Assembly: GCA_014898415.1 (NCBI GenBank)
Contig: RCTD01000022.1
Location: 496,001-560,000, forward strand
Source: Stromatinia cepivora
Lineage: Eukaryota > Ascomycota > Leotiomycetes > Helotiales > Sclerotiniaceae
Direction: 5' to 3'
Length of the DNA stretch: 64,000 nucleotides
Part shown: piece by piece, positions 10,963-22,859 of the stretch
Position numbering within the stretch: the first letter of the stretch is position 1
Layout: each line of letters opens with the position of its first letter
Made by a program: the position numbers and the translations under genes
The notes under the pieces: model-generated
What the model saw: the letters and a program-made list of their open reading frames with translations, nothing else
The model's database searches: none
Told to the model about the DNA's origin: nothing

Positions 10963-11532
10963 CCTTAGGCGGGTATTCTCCCAAAAATTGAATATTTCTG
11001 CTAAATGGAAGCTTCCCGCGACACTCATGTGAATAGTCTTTCCTAATGCTGCAACTAATTCTCACCAGTTGCTAGCATTGAACATTCGAATGAAGAACAT
11101 TAATTTCTACCTCCTAAGCTTGTCTCCACATCAAGACGTCATCCATCTATCCTCGAAGCCTATGCTCCACATATTCCGCAGCGTCTCATAATGGCTTGAT
11201 ACTCTGCACCAAAAGACTCTGATTCACAAGACGCTTTTCCGCTTCCGACATACTATACCAAGAAAAGATAAGAAAAGTCCATCTCGTCTGCTCAGCTAAT
11301 CGATACAGTTATATTCAGCAATATTTTAAAAATGTTTGAGTTTCTAAAGCGTAGTCCAAGGACAATCTTCGCATTCAACCAAGTGGTTTTCGATGCATCC
11401 AGGATTAAAAGATTCAATGCTCAAACTGGACTCGGATTGCATATATATTCATCACCATATTATTACAGCCTTACACCTTTCACCCATCACCATTTCCCAA
11501 AACAAACCACATCATACTGCACCTCGCCCAAC
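10963..11532. other. Intergenic between convergent genes
   Basis: This is the 3' flank of two convergent genes. Open frames here on the plus strand are antisense to the last exon of the glutathione transferase or too short to support. No RNA gene was recognised. Confidence 0.4.
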
Positions 11533-12983
11533 TCACTTCCTCAAACTCAAAGCCCATTTCACAGCCGGGACTTCTTCATCTTCCCTCAAGATAGGTGGTC
11601 CAGGTCCCAGAGGAGTGATACTGAATGGATTGATCTAGATTGAAATTAGTATACGGGTCGCCTCTAGAAAGGGGGCTACATACCTGAGTGTGACTCTTTG
11701 TATAATGGTTCTTAATATGAGTAAATTCGGTAGTCTCTCCAAATGCTGGAACATTCCAATACAAATTTCTTAACCATTTATGGATGTACGGATATCCTGA
11801 TCGAATGTCCCGAATATTTGTCTTCGACTCATTAGCTTTCGTTACATCATTTGGGGCGCTGATTTGAGTAGACACATACCTTAAAATGCTGGACATAGAC
11901 TACATCGAATCTGACGATTGTAGTGAATAACCTCACATCCGCCTCGGTAATATTCTTTCCATAATAATAAGGTCCCTCATTCTCACTCAAATGTTTCTCT
12001 ACCCGATCCAAGGAAGTAAAGAGTTGAGTAACAGCTTTCTCATAAGCCTCCTGCTTGGTAGCAAAACCAGATCTATAGACACCATTGTTGATATCATTAT
12101 ATGTCCATTCATTCGTAGCCTCAATCTCCTTTTGTAAATTCGCGGGAAAGAGATCGACATTCTTGTATTCCGGAGCAATAATATCATCAAACTATTCGAT
12201 ATCAGCACCTAATCCCAACTTTCGAGAGAATAACAGGAACAAGTAAATCCAAACTAACCTCGGTATAAAACATCCTAATAATCTCACTACTCTCATTACT
12301 AACAATCTTTCCCTGCTTCACATCATAAAGAGTCGGAACTGTGAATCTGCCAGTATATTCCGGATCGACCTGAAAGTAAATCTCTCTCAAATGCGTAAAA
12401 CCCTTATGGGCTTCAACTGGAGACGAAGTAACATTATCGCCCGGAACATCATCTTCAGCAGTCGCAAATCTCCATCCTCTTTCTTGCATATGCCAATGTA
12501 CACTAGTATATGGAATGATATCTTCGAGGCCTTTAAGTTTGCGTACGACCAATGTGCGATGTGCCCACGGACAAGCATAAGATACCTAATGGTAGTTCTG
12601 ATTAGTCGGGAGAGAAGCTCAACCTAGGGAAGCTGTGGTTACATAGAGATGATATCTTCCTTTCTCTGGTGGGAATTCCCCTCCTTTCTTGATGAAATTT
12701 CGAAATTGGGATTGACCTCGCTTGAATTCTCCAGATTTATCATTGAGTGCTACCCACTGTGTAATTTTTTGCTCGGACTGTATATTTCGCATGTCAGCTA
12801 CTATTTAAGTTGCTCATGTACTTCCTGAGAGCTTGAGAGCTTGAGAGCTGGCGAGCTTCCAGACATCAGGGAGCTTGGAGGCTAACGAACCATATTTGTA
12901 GATTTAGTAGAACTGAAAGCTCGAATTGGTAATTTTGAAAGAATTGGAAGCTGGGCAGATAATTGACAAAGTCTAGAAAGCAT
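11533..12983 (-). CDS. ECM4: ECM4/xi-class glutathione transferase (glutathionyl-hydroquinone reductase)
   Basis: Six exons on the minus strand: 12891-12983, 12643-12777, 12259-12585, 11880-12191, 11684-11821, 11533-11634. All junctions are phase 0, giving 368 residues. Exon 1 encodes an Arg/Ser/Leu-rich presequence (MLSRLCQLSAQLPILSKLP, then RAFSST) with no acidic residue, typical of mitochondrial targeting. The core has GRYHLY-VSYACPWAHRT with catalytic Cys81 of the thioredoxin fold, IPYTSVHWHM, FTVPTLYD, SNESSEI, the helical domain with NEWTYNDINNGVYRSGFA, and the xi-class C-terminus INPFSITPLGP. The family reduces glutathionyl-hydroquinones and deglutathionylates small molecules. A shorter cytosolic form could start at the ATG at 12792 inside intron 1, which is in frame with exon 2. 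Intron 1 (113 nt) carries GAGAGCTT-like short repeats. Confidence 0.92.
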
Positions 12984-13369
12984 GAACTTAGTGGAATAAA
13001 GAAAAAGAGGTAATGTCATTACTATTTATATATCATGAGGTACAAAGGAAGCTCGAGGTGCCATCGATGGCGGGGTAGAGTCGAGATTTGTCATCGATTG
13101 GAGCTTATGCTTTGAATCCCTGCCAATTGCTTACATTCCTCCTGCAAAGCACTTACTAAGTTAAGTTTACATAACCCTCGGAAAATTGAGCTTTTTGAAG
13201 CCCGAAACGGATTACTAGATAATCTCAAATCTCATAGTAATATATTTTTGCAGAATGAAAACGCGTGTTGCTTGGTAAAATATTTATATTTCGCTGAATT
13301 TATAATCCACGTGCTGTTCTAATTTTCATAGTCCATAAAAAAGGATGCCACTCCCACTTAATTGTATCG
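12984..13369. other. Intergenic, ECM4 promoter and E1 3' flank
   Basis: About 390 bp between two genes on the minus strand. It holds the promoter of the ECM4-like gene and the 3' end of the E1 gene. No further gene or clear motif was found. Confidence 0.4.
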
Positions 13370-16300
13370 TTAATTGCCCAACTTCATCATAATGTAAGGA
13401 ACTTCTACATCTTCTTCATTCTGATCTTCAACACAAATCTCGAAGATTACCGTCTTTTGGTGACTTGGAATAGGCTTCTTAGAGATGAGCTCAACAAGTT
13501 CACTAAGCTTCAAATGCATGCGATCCGCCAACTTTGCCTTGGAAAAGAAGCTGGCATACAAGAGACTGACACCTGAACTTAACATACTGATGTCGAGACC
13601 CTTGTTCTGTGAGAAATCATCGATGAGTTCTTTGAGAGTAATGTTTTCAACCTCAAATCGATCCCAAAGTTTATCAATAGAGACATCTCCTGTGTGACCC
13701 TTGTATGTAGCCTTTGGACTAGCGATAGGCTCGCTGAATCCAAAGAAAGGTAAGGCTAAGTTGACGAAACCATTCTTATATTGTTCGATGTCAACCTTGC
13801 CATCAACGATCTTATAGAACTCCAGGATTACCAACCCAGTGGCAAGAGCAGTAGTTGTTGCAATAGCAGGAATAATCTTGCCAGCAATGAACTTTGTCTT
13901 ATGTCGGTCGGCAAGCTCAATTTTGTAATTTTCGGCACGCAAGTTACTGGCAGCCGTGATGAAATCAATGTGGTGATTTGAATCATCATCCTTTTCAAAC
14001 TCAACTGGCGAGAGTCTCAATCCAGCCATTGATTTGGGTGATGGAAGCTTGTTGGTGAGGTTTTGGAGCTCCGCACTGTCATCGAAGGATGAGTTATTTG
14101 CAGCATTTGGATCCTAAAATTGTTAGAAATACTTCATAGGGCAATGGAAAGGGAATTAAACTTACAGGCTCACTGTCATCAGCTTGAATCTTAACGGAAG
14201 AGCTTGGAGAGAAATCGGGAATGATCATGTTATCAAGGACTTTTTGAATTGTGCTTGAGCCGAGTTCGCTAGTGTTGATGCCATAGTTGAAAGCGTGAAG
14301 ACTAGCACCAGCGACAATGAAGTCCCAATGATATTGATTCTTTGGATCAAACTTCAATGGATCTGGAGCACGTTTTGGCCCAGACCAAAATTGTGTACCG
14401 CTTGATGTGGTTGAATCCCTCGGGAAGTTGTACAATAATTGCTGAATATTATTGTTGTATTGCTTTTCAAACTGCAGACGAGCCCATTTAATACAATCCT
14501 CGACAGTCAATGGTTTATCCTCAACTAAGAAATCAAGAATCGTCTCTAGAGTTGCTTTTTCTTGACCACCCTGTTTCAGGGTAGTTTCAAGATAATTTGG
14601 CTGGGTAAGGTATAAATTGACTGTTTCCGCTGGCTTGACGAAGTATGACTCAAACAACTCTCGAGACCAGGCAATGGTATGCTCAATCTTGTTGGGGAAA
14701 CTTCGGAGCGTACACATTGGGAAAGATTGCTCAGGAGGATCTTGAGAGCTGGAATATGACTCGGTCAAGTGAGGGAGAACAACTTGTGTGTTGCACTTAG
14801 TACCCAGAGTTCCACTCTCCAGCAAAGGCTTTCGGAAAAAGACACAACGACGGTCAACGTAAGTTCGAGCATCAACGTTGTCAAGAGCGTTAGTGACACC
14901 ATCAAGCTGATGCCAAAATTTCTCATCGAAGATGTGTTCAGTATCCGGACCAACTCGATCACGCATGGTAACAATATGACCCTGAAGATCAGGGTTCATT
15001 GCTTGAACTGCCTCAGCAGCACAGTCGCTCTTCAATTTCCCAACATCCTTAGGTCTAAAGAGGAATTGACGGTTAAGATTACTCTTCTCGATCGAATCCA
15101 TATCAGTGACGAAGATTTTCCCCTTTGGACCAGTGGCCAAACCAATCATAGCCCAATTCTTCAACATCTCGCAACCAATGGCACCAGCACCCACCAAAAA
15201 TTGGTTGATGTTGGCCAGCTTATCTTGATATTCTTTACCAAACACAGCAATCTGACCATCATATCGAGTATTGAGGGGTTTGCATGTTTCCTCGGTTCGT
15301 TGAAAGCTGGTGGTAAGGGACTCTAAAGAATCAAAATACATCCATTGACAGATCGGGTGGAATTTTCCGGAAACAGCCTTCAATACTTCTTGAGCTGCAA
15401 GACCACCGAAGAAAGCTGCTATTGGGTTCAAATCACCTTGGGCTTGGTAACTTAACTCAGCAATCAACTTCTCATCAACTTCGATATCCAACTTTTGGTT
15501 TTTGATGAAAGTCTTAGCAGACTCAATAATGACTATAGAGTCTTCTTTATTCATCGGTCTAGGAAGACGGCCTTGAGATTCTTGGAATCCATGAAGAGCC
15601 TGGAAACCGACGTGGAGCTGCTGAGGGCGATCGAATTTCGCATAATCGGAAATAAGGTATTCTGGATCCTTCAAAGCGACTGACAATGGCTTGAAGTCGA
15701 TGAATTTTGGCATCTTAACCTGATGATACATTCCGCCCCTCTTGTATTGACCAAGTCCTGTAACATCCCCGATAGAGAAAGTGTATGGTCCCTTTACTGT
15801 TACTTTTCGAGGGTCCGCGCTGTTCAGAGCTTCTAATCCTTCCAATTCGGTGAAAGTAACGTAATCCCCATCTTCAAGACCATGTCTCGTTTCGTCCAAG
15901 GCGGAAACCAAACCTTCCTCATCGATTCCAGCAACAATGCCACTTACTGGAGCTTCGCCTGTGGGGTCAAGAACAGTGAACTTTTCTCCAAAGTCGCAAA
16001 ATATTGATCCAAAGAGACCAAAAGTATCCGCAACTACTAGATAAATTCCCTTCTTATGTAAATAATCACCGATAATAATTTGATCTCTGAGAGGGGTATT
16101 GGTTAGGACCACGACTTGGTATCGATCGAATTCAGTGAGGTCATCTGTCAAGCTGCGGGAGCTAATGTTAGCATAGTTATAACCCCGCGCCAAAATGAAT
16201 TACTATACTAACCTTGAAGACCTGTGAACGGAAACCGGGGTATATGCGTTTAGTTCAGCAACGCGGGGTGCGGTCACTTCCGCTCTTGGCTTCCCAACAT

Positions 16301-16867
16301 CTTCAGGATGTAAGAAGAATTGAGATGAAAGGTCGGCGATGACTGCGGGCGCAGGGTCGTAAAGGGTAAGGCTTTTGACACCCGCCAAAGCAATGTTCTT
16401 TGCAATTTCCACACCAAGTCCCTTAAGTCCTACAATGAGCACATTTGAAGCACCCATGCGCTTCATGGCCTCATGTCCTAAAACATAAAGTTGTCTACTG
16501 TAGAGGGACTCATCGATTTCGGTATGGCCAACCACCGACTCATCCACCTGCATCTTAGTCTCCATGTCTGTATTTTTTGTATGTATAGCCTAAAGAGAAA
16601 GTAAACCTGTATTAGTTTATGCAATGCTAAAATGAATATTATGATTTGGTAGAGATTGAAGCTTGAAGCTCTTGATGTAGCTGTCACTTTGGAGGGGTAG
16701 CTTTCACCTACCGTCATGATCTTTTTATCTGGCCTCTGAGAATCCGCGCCGGAGAGTTTACGTTTTCCCAGGTTGCCAGCACCGTTTAAATCTATTGTTG
16801 ATGAAATATTGACGTTTGATAAGTGTTCCAGAAAAGGGTGATTTTCTGGTTCACTAAATTGTACCAA
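13370..16867 (-). CDS. UBA1: Ubiquitin-activating enzyme E1
   Basis: Four exons on the minus strand (16712-16867, 16213-16589, 14166-16152, 13370-14113) give 1087 residues from the upstream ATG, or 1027 from METKMQVD at 16565, the usual E1 length. Features in order: inactive adenylation half ([28 protein letters not shown]); active adenylation domain ([33 protein letters not shown]); catalytic-cysteine domain with [17 protein letters not shown]; and a C-terminal ubiquitin-fold domain ending in YIMMKLGN. It adenylates ubiquitin with ATP and forms the E1 thioester that feeds all E2 enzymes, in nucleus and cytosol. For intron 3 the CGCAG acceptor (exon from 16152) is preferred over an in-frame one 9 nt upstream because it gives the conserved SSSLTDDL. 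Intron 1 (16590-16711) has a GTAGGT donor and a CTAAT branch. The first exon is non-family sequence and could be optional. Confidence 0.95.
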
Positions 16868-17948
16868 CTTAAAGGCTCGGGTCGTAAGTAGTTGGATATT
16901 GTGGGGTTTACCGCCTTGTGAGTTGGGGTATGGTACAGTAAAATCACTGAGCTGATAACGTTCTCAAGAAGAAGTTGGGTTGCGTGATTTCAGATTCACT
17001 AGGATTTATCTGTTTATTGTATCTTTTGATTTAAAAATGAATGCGTGGATGAAATGTGAAGTGGTATTTATCAGAAGTTATTGATAAAAACACCAGAAGA
17101 GTTGGAAGCTGCTGGTTGCTTACAGTATCAAAATACCTTTCGCCTCGCACAATCTAAAGGTCCCCAGCCACTGAGGCTTTTAGGACTGACAAATAGAAAC
17201 ATCTAGAGTAGCCAAGCTAAAATGACATGACTATACTGGGATTTTTGGTAGAGGAACTTTTTCTTTTTACTTCTACAACGCGGCACAACTCGATGTGAAA
17301 AAAGTGTATCGTGTAAGTATCAGTAATTGAGCAACGACATATGCATGGACATGCTATATCATCCTACGAGAGTGGCTCGTAACTCGGTCAGTTGTAGATT
17401 TGGTACCATTTAATTGAAGGTTTGATGTGAAACAGTAGTGGTGTATGTGATGGAAATTATGTCATCTCAAAGGCATGTGCCAATGATGATCTCGGGAGGT
17501 TTGATATGGAACAACTTGACAGAGTTACTTGTCATATTGAGTTGTAAAGCTAGACGAAGAAGTACATTTGCATTGTGTCTGTCTTCTTAATGTCATTGAG
17601 TGACTGGCGGTATCATAGTTTAATACTCGGCAGATTAGCTGTACGTGAGAGGCGGTATCTTAATCCTAGCTCTAGGGCGAGTTGCAGATTTAGCTTCATT
17701 GGTCATGTATCTCGTCTTTTCACTTCCGTATACTCGAGTAATATTTATAGATTTAAAGTCCATTGCAAGGGCCAAATGCGTGATAATTTCAGAGAAACAA
17801 TGTAGTATTCATTCTCAACTCAACGGGCGGTTCATGCATGCTTGTATACCTCCACCACTACGTATTCGTTCATTCATTTATTCATCGTGAGCCTGAGCTT
17901 TCTCGCCATTTGACGATCTATGGTTGAACACTTTTGAATATCGCGCAT
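16868..17948. other. E1 promoter and FKBP12 3' flank
   Basis: About 1.1 kb between two minus-strand genes. The half next to 16868 must carry the promoter and leader of the E1 gene. I found no further coding region; plus-strand frames at 17575-17890 have no recognisable features. Confidence 0.4.
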
Positions 17949-18671
17949 TTAGTTGATCTTCTGAAGCTCAACGTCACTGCAGATATTGTTAGTGGAGAAC
18001 TTTGTGGATCTGGTCTGTTAAATCTGAGACTTACAAGAGAAGAGTTGAGTGAGCTGGAATGACAGGGGGAAAACCGCTACAATGAAGATCAGCAATTCCG
18101 TCCATCCATGGTATTGTAGCCGTTTTTTCCCGAGGGTGAAACCCATTAAGTCGACATATGGAAAGAGAATTGGTGGGGATGGGGATTAGAAAGGTCTTAC
18201 CGGGCACCATAGGCGTAGTCACTATGAAGATATATTAGCTTGGCCATTTAGCAATGCATTGGCAGATGTCACTTACGGGGTAATATCCAAGGTAGCCTTC
18301 TCACCGACCTTCATGGTGGTAACACCCTCGTCCCAGCCTAACAACCAGTCAATAAGCATCCGACATCCAACGTTACTTTTATTAGATAGCGGGATAAAAT
18401 ACCCTTGATGACTTGACCAACACCGATTTGAACAACGAAAGCACCACGGCCGACAGATGAGTCGAATCTGCGAAGAAGTTTGTTAGTCACAAAATAGGGA
18501 AGAGTATTGCAATGAGGATTGGGCTTTCGGATAGACTTACTGGTTACCCTTTTGCGTCCCAGGAGTGTTTCCCTTGTTCTTCAACCATCCAGTGTATTCA
18601 ATGGTGACGGTATCTCCAGGCTTGGGAGTTTCACCAGTACCTTCCTTCAAGATAGTCTTTGTGACACCCAT
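17949..18671 (-). CDS. FPR1: FKBP12-type peptidyl-prolyl isomerase
   Basis: Six short exons on the minus strand: 18541-18671, 18403-18467, 18277-18337, 18201-18221, 18035-18076, 17949-17976. They sum to 348 nt, 115 residues. The product shows the complete FKBP fold: GDTVTIEYTGWL, QFDSSVGRGAFVVQIGVGQVIKGWDEG in pieces, DYAYGARGFPPVIPAHSTL and the terminal FDVELQKIN. The residues lining the FK506/rapamycin pocket (Tyr, Phe-Asp, Val-Ile-x-x-Trp, Tyr, Phe) are present. A short insertion (NTPGTQKGN) precedes FDSS. It is a cytosolic cis-trans prolyl isomerase and the receptor through which rapamycin inhibits TOR and FK506 inhibits calcineurin. The open frame continues upstream to 18767 and would add 32 basic, Ser-rich residues (see findings). 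Intron 4 (18077-18200, 124 nt) is longer than its neighbours. Confidence 0.95.
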
Positions 18672-18767
18672 GATGACGCTTGTGCGAGAGAAGTTTCTGT
18701 ATTGAAATTTAGTTTGAATTGGAATTTTTGAAGAAGATGGCCTCAGACGTGAGATCAAATATGACAT

Positions 18768-21700
18768 GTGGAAGAAATCGAAGGGAAGGAATCAGAAGTT
18801 TGGAAGGGGGGAGAGTGAATGCTTTATGCAATTTTTTAGAGTCAATGGCGTCGCGGGGGAATTTTTGGTAAGGTTCCGGTTTTGGTAATTTTTGAATGAT
18901 AGTGGGGCTTAAAGCAGCTCACAACTTAACTTACAAGCTTGGCTTGCTCATGACAAGCCTCGTAGGGTATATTTCTTCTTACCTAGTAGTTTTCCGCCTT
19001 TTCGTACCTGTCCTACCCATTTCTTCTAGATGGATTCCTCTGATAATCCAGCATATATCAATGGCATATACTACTGGGCCTATTAAGAACTATTATGTAC
19101 GTTCTACTTATTTTACTTTATTATTTTACCAGGGTTTGCCGTGTCCTTAGATACTACCCATATCATACAACCCGATCTTTGATATGATATGATAAACCCT
19201 ATGAATCTGTATCCGGTATTCCGGTATTGGCCCTGCGGATCTGTCCAAGCCTTTCTCTAAAGGGTAATTCATTATGTTTATCGCATCTACCGCCGAAAAT
19301 TAAGTAAACTCCACATTAAGCTACTTATTATTGCTTGCTTCTTTCTCCACGCATGAATGCTTGCTGTTCTATCACGAAATGCAAACTCGACTCTCCTATG
19401 AGACGCCCAAACTTTATATCGTAAAACGTGGGGGGAAACAAGTCTGAAGCTCCTCCCGTGAGATCAAAAAACACTCGGCATCCCATGGGATATGCAAGGG
19501 AAGATATGTCAGAGAAACGGGCGGTTATTGGATCTCCGGATAATACTGATTGATGTTGCCCATACCGAACCAAACGGAAAGGCAACAAACAAGCAAGAAA
19601 TGATCATCGATTTGCTATGAATAGTTTTTACCACCAAGTGTGGCAGTTGTTTGATGGCTAATCAGTATCAAAAGAAAAGGATTGATCATTTACCTTGCGT
19701 CCATGATGCTTCCTTAAGGATTTGAGATGTGCTCGGTATGTCGGTGTATCTTCAGTAAATGCAGCCAACACCCGTTTTTGTACCCCCTTGAAGTCAAGTT
19801 AGCAAGTCGGTATTCAGATATAATCCCGCGAATTATAACGTCTAGCTTATGGCGGTTCTCCAACAATCTCAATATGAAGTTATACTATGCCTTTTAATGA
19901 TCTACAATCGCTTCAACTTTGGAGACGAAAAGCCAAAAATCCTACTTTCATTCTCCGCATAGCAAGGCTGTGATATTTTGCCAAAAGGCCACCTGCCTTC
20001 TCGTTCAAACTCCGCTGCTGACTGCATATCTATTTACTAATCGGATGGGTTGGTGTTTGTGTATGATTCTATACAATCTGACATCCTGCATATTTTCGGT
20101 GTAACGATATGTCAGATTTGAGAAAATGACCGATCTAGAGGGAAGGTTATCCTAACGAGCACAAGTATATACTGAATCGAAGTAAGGGTGATGTTAAGAA
20201 CGGGCAAGAAGTTTTGGCTGAAATATCGGGTACAAAAAGATCGCCATCGGCAATCAAGTCGGTCCGGATAGACATATCCCTAGCATTAGCGCCTGATGTC
20301 TTTCTATTCAATGTTAATGTCTTTGTATAAAATTATATCAAATATGATACGATTCTCACAGGTCAGCAATGCGAGATCTTGACTTAATATATTCTATTCC
20401 TCGCTACTAGAATACACCCTAATTGCCGCTGTCACACTCGCATGAGGACGGAATCATGTGATTCCTTTGACATGGAGATACCATTTTGAGAAAGTCCTGC
20501 ATCGGATCCACCAAAGTGCATTGTGTTGTGATACACGGCAAACCCAAATTCTGTTAGGCAGGCTACCCGATTTCTCATTTTCATTGTGCGCATGGATGTT
20601 GTGCGATGGTTCCTTGCTATTGTGGGTAGTCAACCCATTGTAGAAGTTCACGCAGAAATCTAAAGCTTTTATTGAATAAGCATACTGCTCATTTCACCCA
20701 TGGGTCTCGAGGTAAAACATTCTAGTGGGCTGAAGCGAAAGCCTGGAATGATCTACGATCTGAGATACTGACACCTTAGCTGCGCTACTATGTCAGGCGG
20801 AGATATATTTGCATCATTCCTGTTCGGTACCGGCAAAATGAATTTTAGGTTTTCACCAAGTAATTTTTAATTTGCCGGTTCCTTCCAACCAATATTTATG
20901 CCAATAATTACCATAGTTAAGTATATCAAGCTCCAAGAGTTTTGAATTGCATTTGAGGGTCACATTGAACCAAATGAACCCCAAGTCTTTCCTTAATCTT
21001 TGCGGATTCTAAATCCCATTACCCACTCAAATGCATACCTACATTTAAATACCCATAGTTCTTCCATCTAAATACACGTTTCTGCAAGTATTGCAGCATC
21101 GAAGTATGTCAAAGACGCATCACTGTTCCTTGCGCGCACATTACCAATCCTATCCCGTTTCATAACCACTTCGCATCTACTTCCTTTCCATCTTCAAGCC
21201 GGTTCTGCAGGCTTTGCATCCTTAATCCATACATCTTCGTACACATTCTGACATCTATCAAACGTGCATGCCTAGAAATTTGTATATATCATTACCAGCA
21301 CAAGACCTAGCCATAGCTATCTCATGATGCAATATGTTACGGTTACAATATCTCTCTCTAATCTACTATTTCTTATGCCATTTCTGATTGCAACCATATC
21401 ACCCGGAAGTGATTGGATGGCAGATCGATGGATTCCGTCCGGTCAAATCAGGACCCGATACATCTAACTATCTAAAATGAAAACCCAAACGGCATGAGAA
21501 CCGGCTGATACTGTAAGCAACTGATCAATGACCACGGAACGGTCCGTTGTAGATTGTGGTTGCGATTCAAGAGATAGAAAAGATCACCCTCTCGGATAGA
21601 GATATAACCGCAAGCATAGGTATGGAAAGAAGAAGGATGGGAGCTGCGCCAAGATATGAATGGGGCAGGGTATTATACCTTGCTTTCTTTACCGATACTT

Positions 21701-22712
21701 TCTTTGTTTATCGGTAGCCTATATACGACCAGTTTCAAATATGCATATGAAGATATGATGTTGTTGTGAAATGTGGCTTTGGGGGCTTTACTTTACTATA
21801 TTTGCACATTCTTTATATCAAGTCGATAGAAGAAGAGTACCAGGTTCATATTATATTTTCAATGCCATGTACTGGGTCCAATACGACCTAGACGTCGTCA
21901 CGTAGATGCAGCTTATTCCTGGTGCTTAAAACTCTGAAAGAAAAAAAGCAAGCGCTCCAATAAAATAACTGGCAGTCCGCAAAGGCAAATTCCAAGATGG
22001 CATAGATACTGTGCCTTCCTCACACATCAATGTTTTCGATCCATCGTGTCGTGTTTGAAGAATGGAATTTGGATGAGGAAGGGAAAGGGATATGAGTTCA
22101 GTTCATTGTGTGATGGATGGATGTATGCAGATGTGTTATGAGATAAGATGAATCATGTGAGGGGCATGTGGAGAATAGGAGGAGGTGTTTGTGGGGAGGA
22201 GAGGGTGTGAATATGTGAGGGATGTTGTGAGTATGTATGTGTATAGATGGTGTATTGAATAGAGAGCGTATGATATATAATTTTCGACTTTCTATCTTTC
22301 CGCGGAATAAACTCATTATCAGATAATTGAAACTTCCATTCATCAGCGTATCAACCACCATTTACAATGTCGATAAAACGACTGGCAAAATAGAATTTTT
22401 CAACTCTTCAATTCTTTTCTCTCATGAAATCGCCTTCACATTTCACATAACATCATTTCATTACATATATACTCCACACACAACTACAATGAAACGAATA
22501 TGAAATCCACGTTGAAACATATGAAGTGGATATCTAGAATAATCACGGAATCATGGATTGGATGAACCTGTCTCATCTGAAGTCATTTTTTCTTTCTTCC
22601 TGAAACAACGGGTGGTAGGTAGGTAGTCTGTGGGCTTTTTGAGTGGGGGGAGGGAAGAAATTTATTGTTTGAGTTCGTATAGTATCGTTTAGTAGATCTG
22701 AGATAGGAGGGG
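18768..22712. other. Long gene-poor region, left part
   Basis: This covers the FKBP12 promoter next to 18768 and then almost 4 kb of normal-composition DNA. Small open frames (for example 19328-19588 and 20454-20651, minus) have no recognisable domain, no convincing exon partners and no codon bias. I see no tRNA or rRNA gene. It may hold long regulatory sequence or unannotated non-coding transcripts, but nothing here proves either. Confidence 0.35.
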
Positions 22713-22859
22713 TTGAGTTGAGTTGAGTTGAGTTGAGTTGAGTTGAGTTGAGTTGAGTTGAGTTGAGTTGAGTTGAGTTGAGTTGAGTTGAGTTGAGTTG
22801 AGTTGAGTTGAGTTGAGTTGAGTTGAGTTGAGTTGAGTTGAGTTGAGTTGAGTTGAGTT
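22713..22859 (+). repeat. Pentanucleotide microsatellite (TTGAG)n, about 29 copies
   Basis: An uninterrupted TTGAG array of about 147 bp, ending in a degenerate TTTGG/TTTGA run. The apparent Asn-Ser-Thr-Gln-Leu repeat protein on the minus strand is just this satellite translated. The purity suggests recent slippage. Confidence 0.97.
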
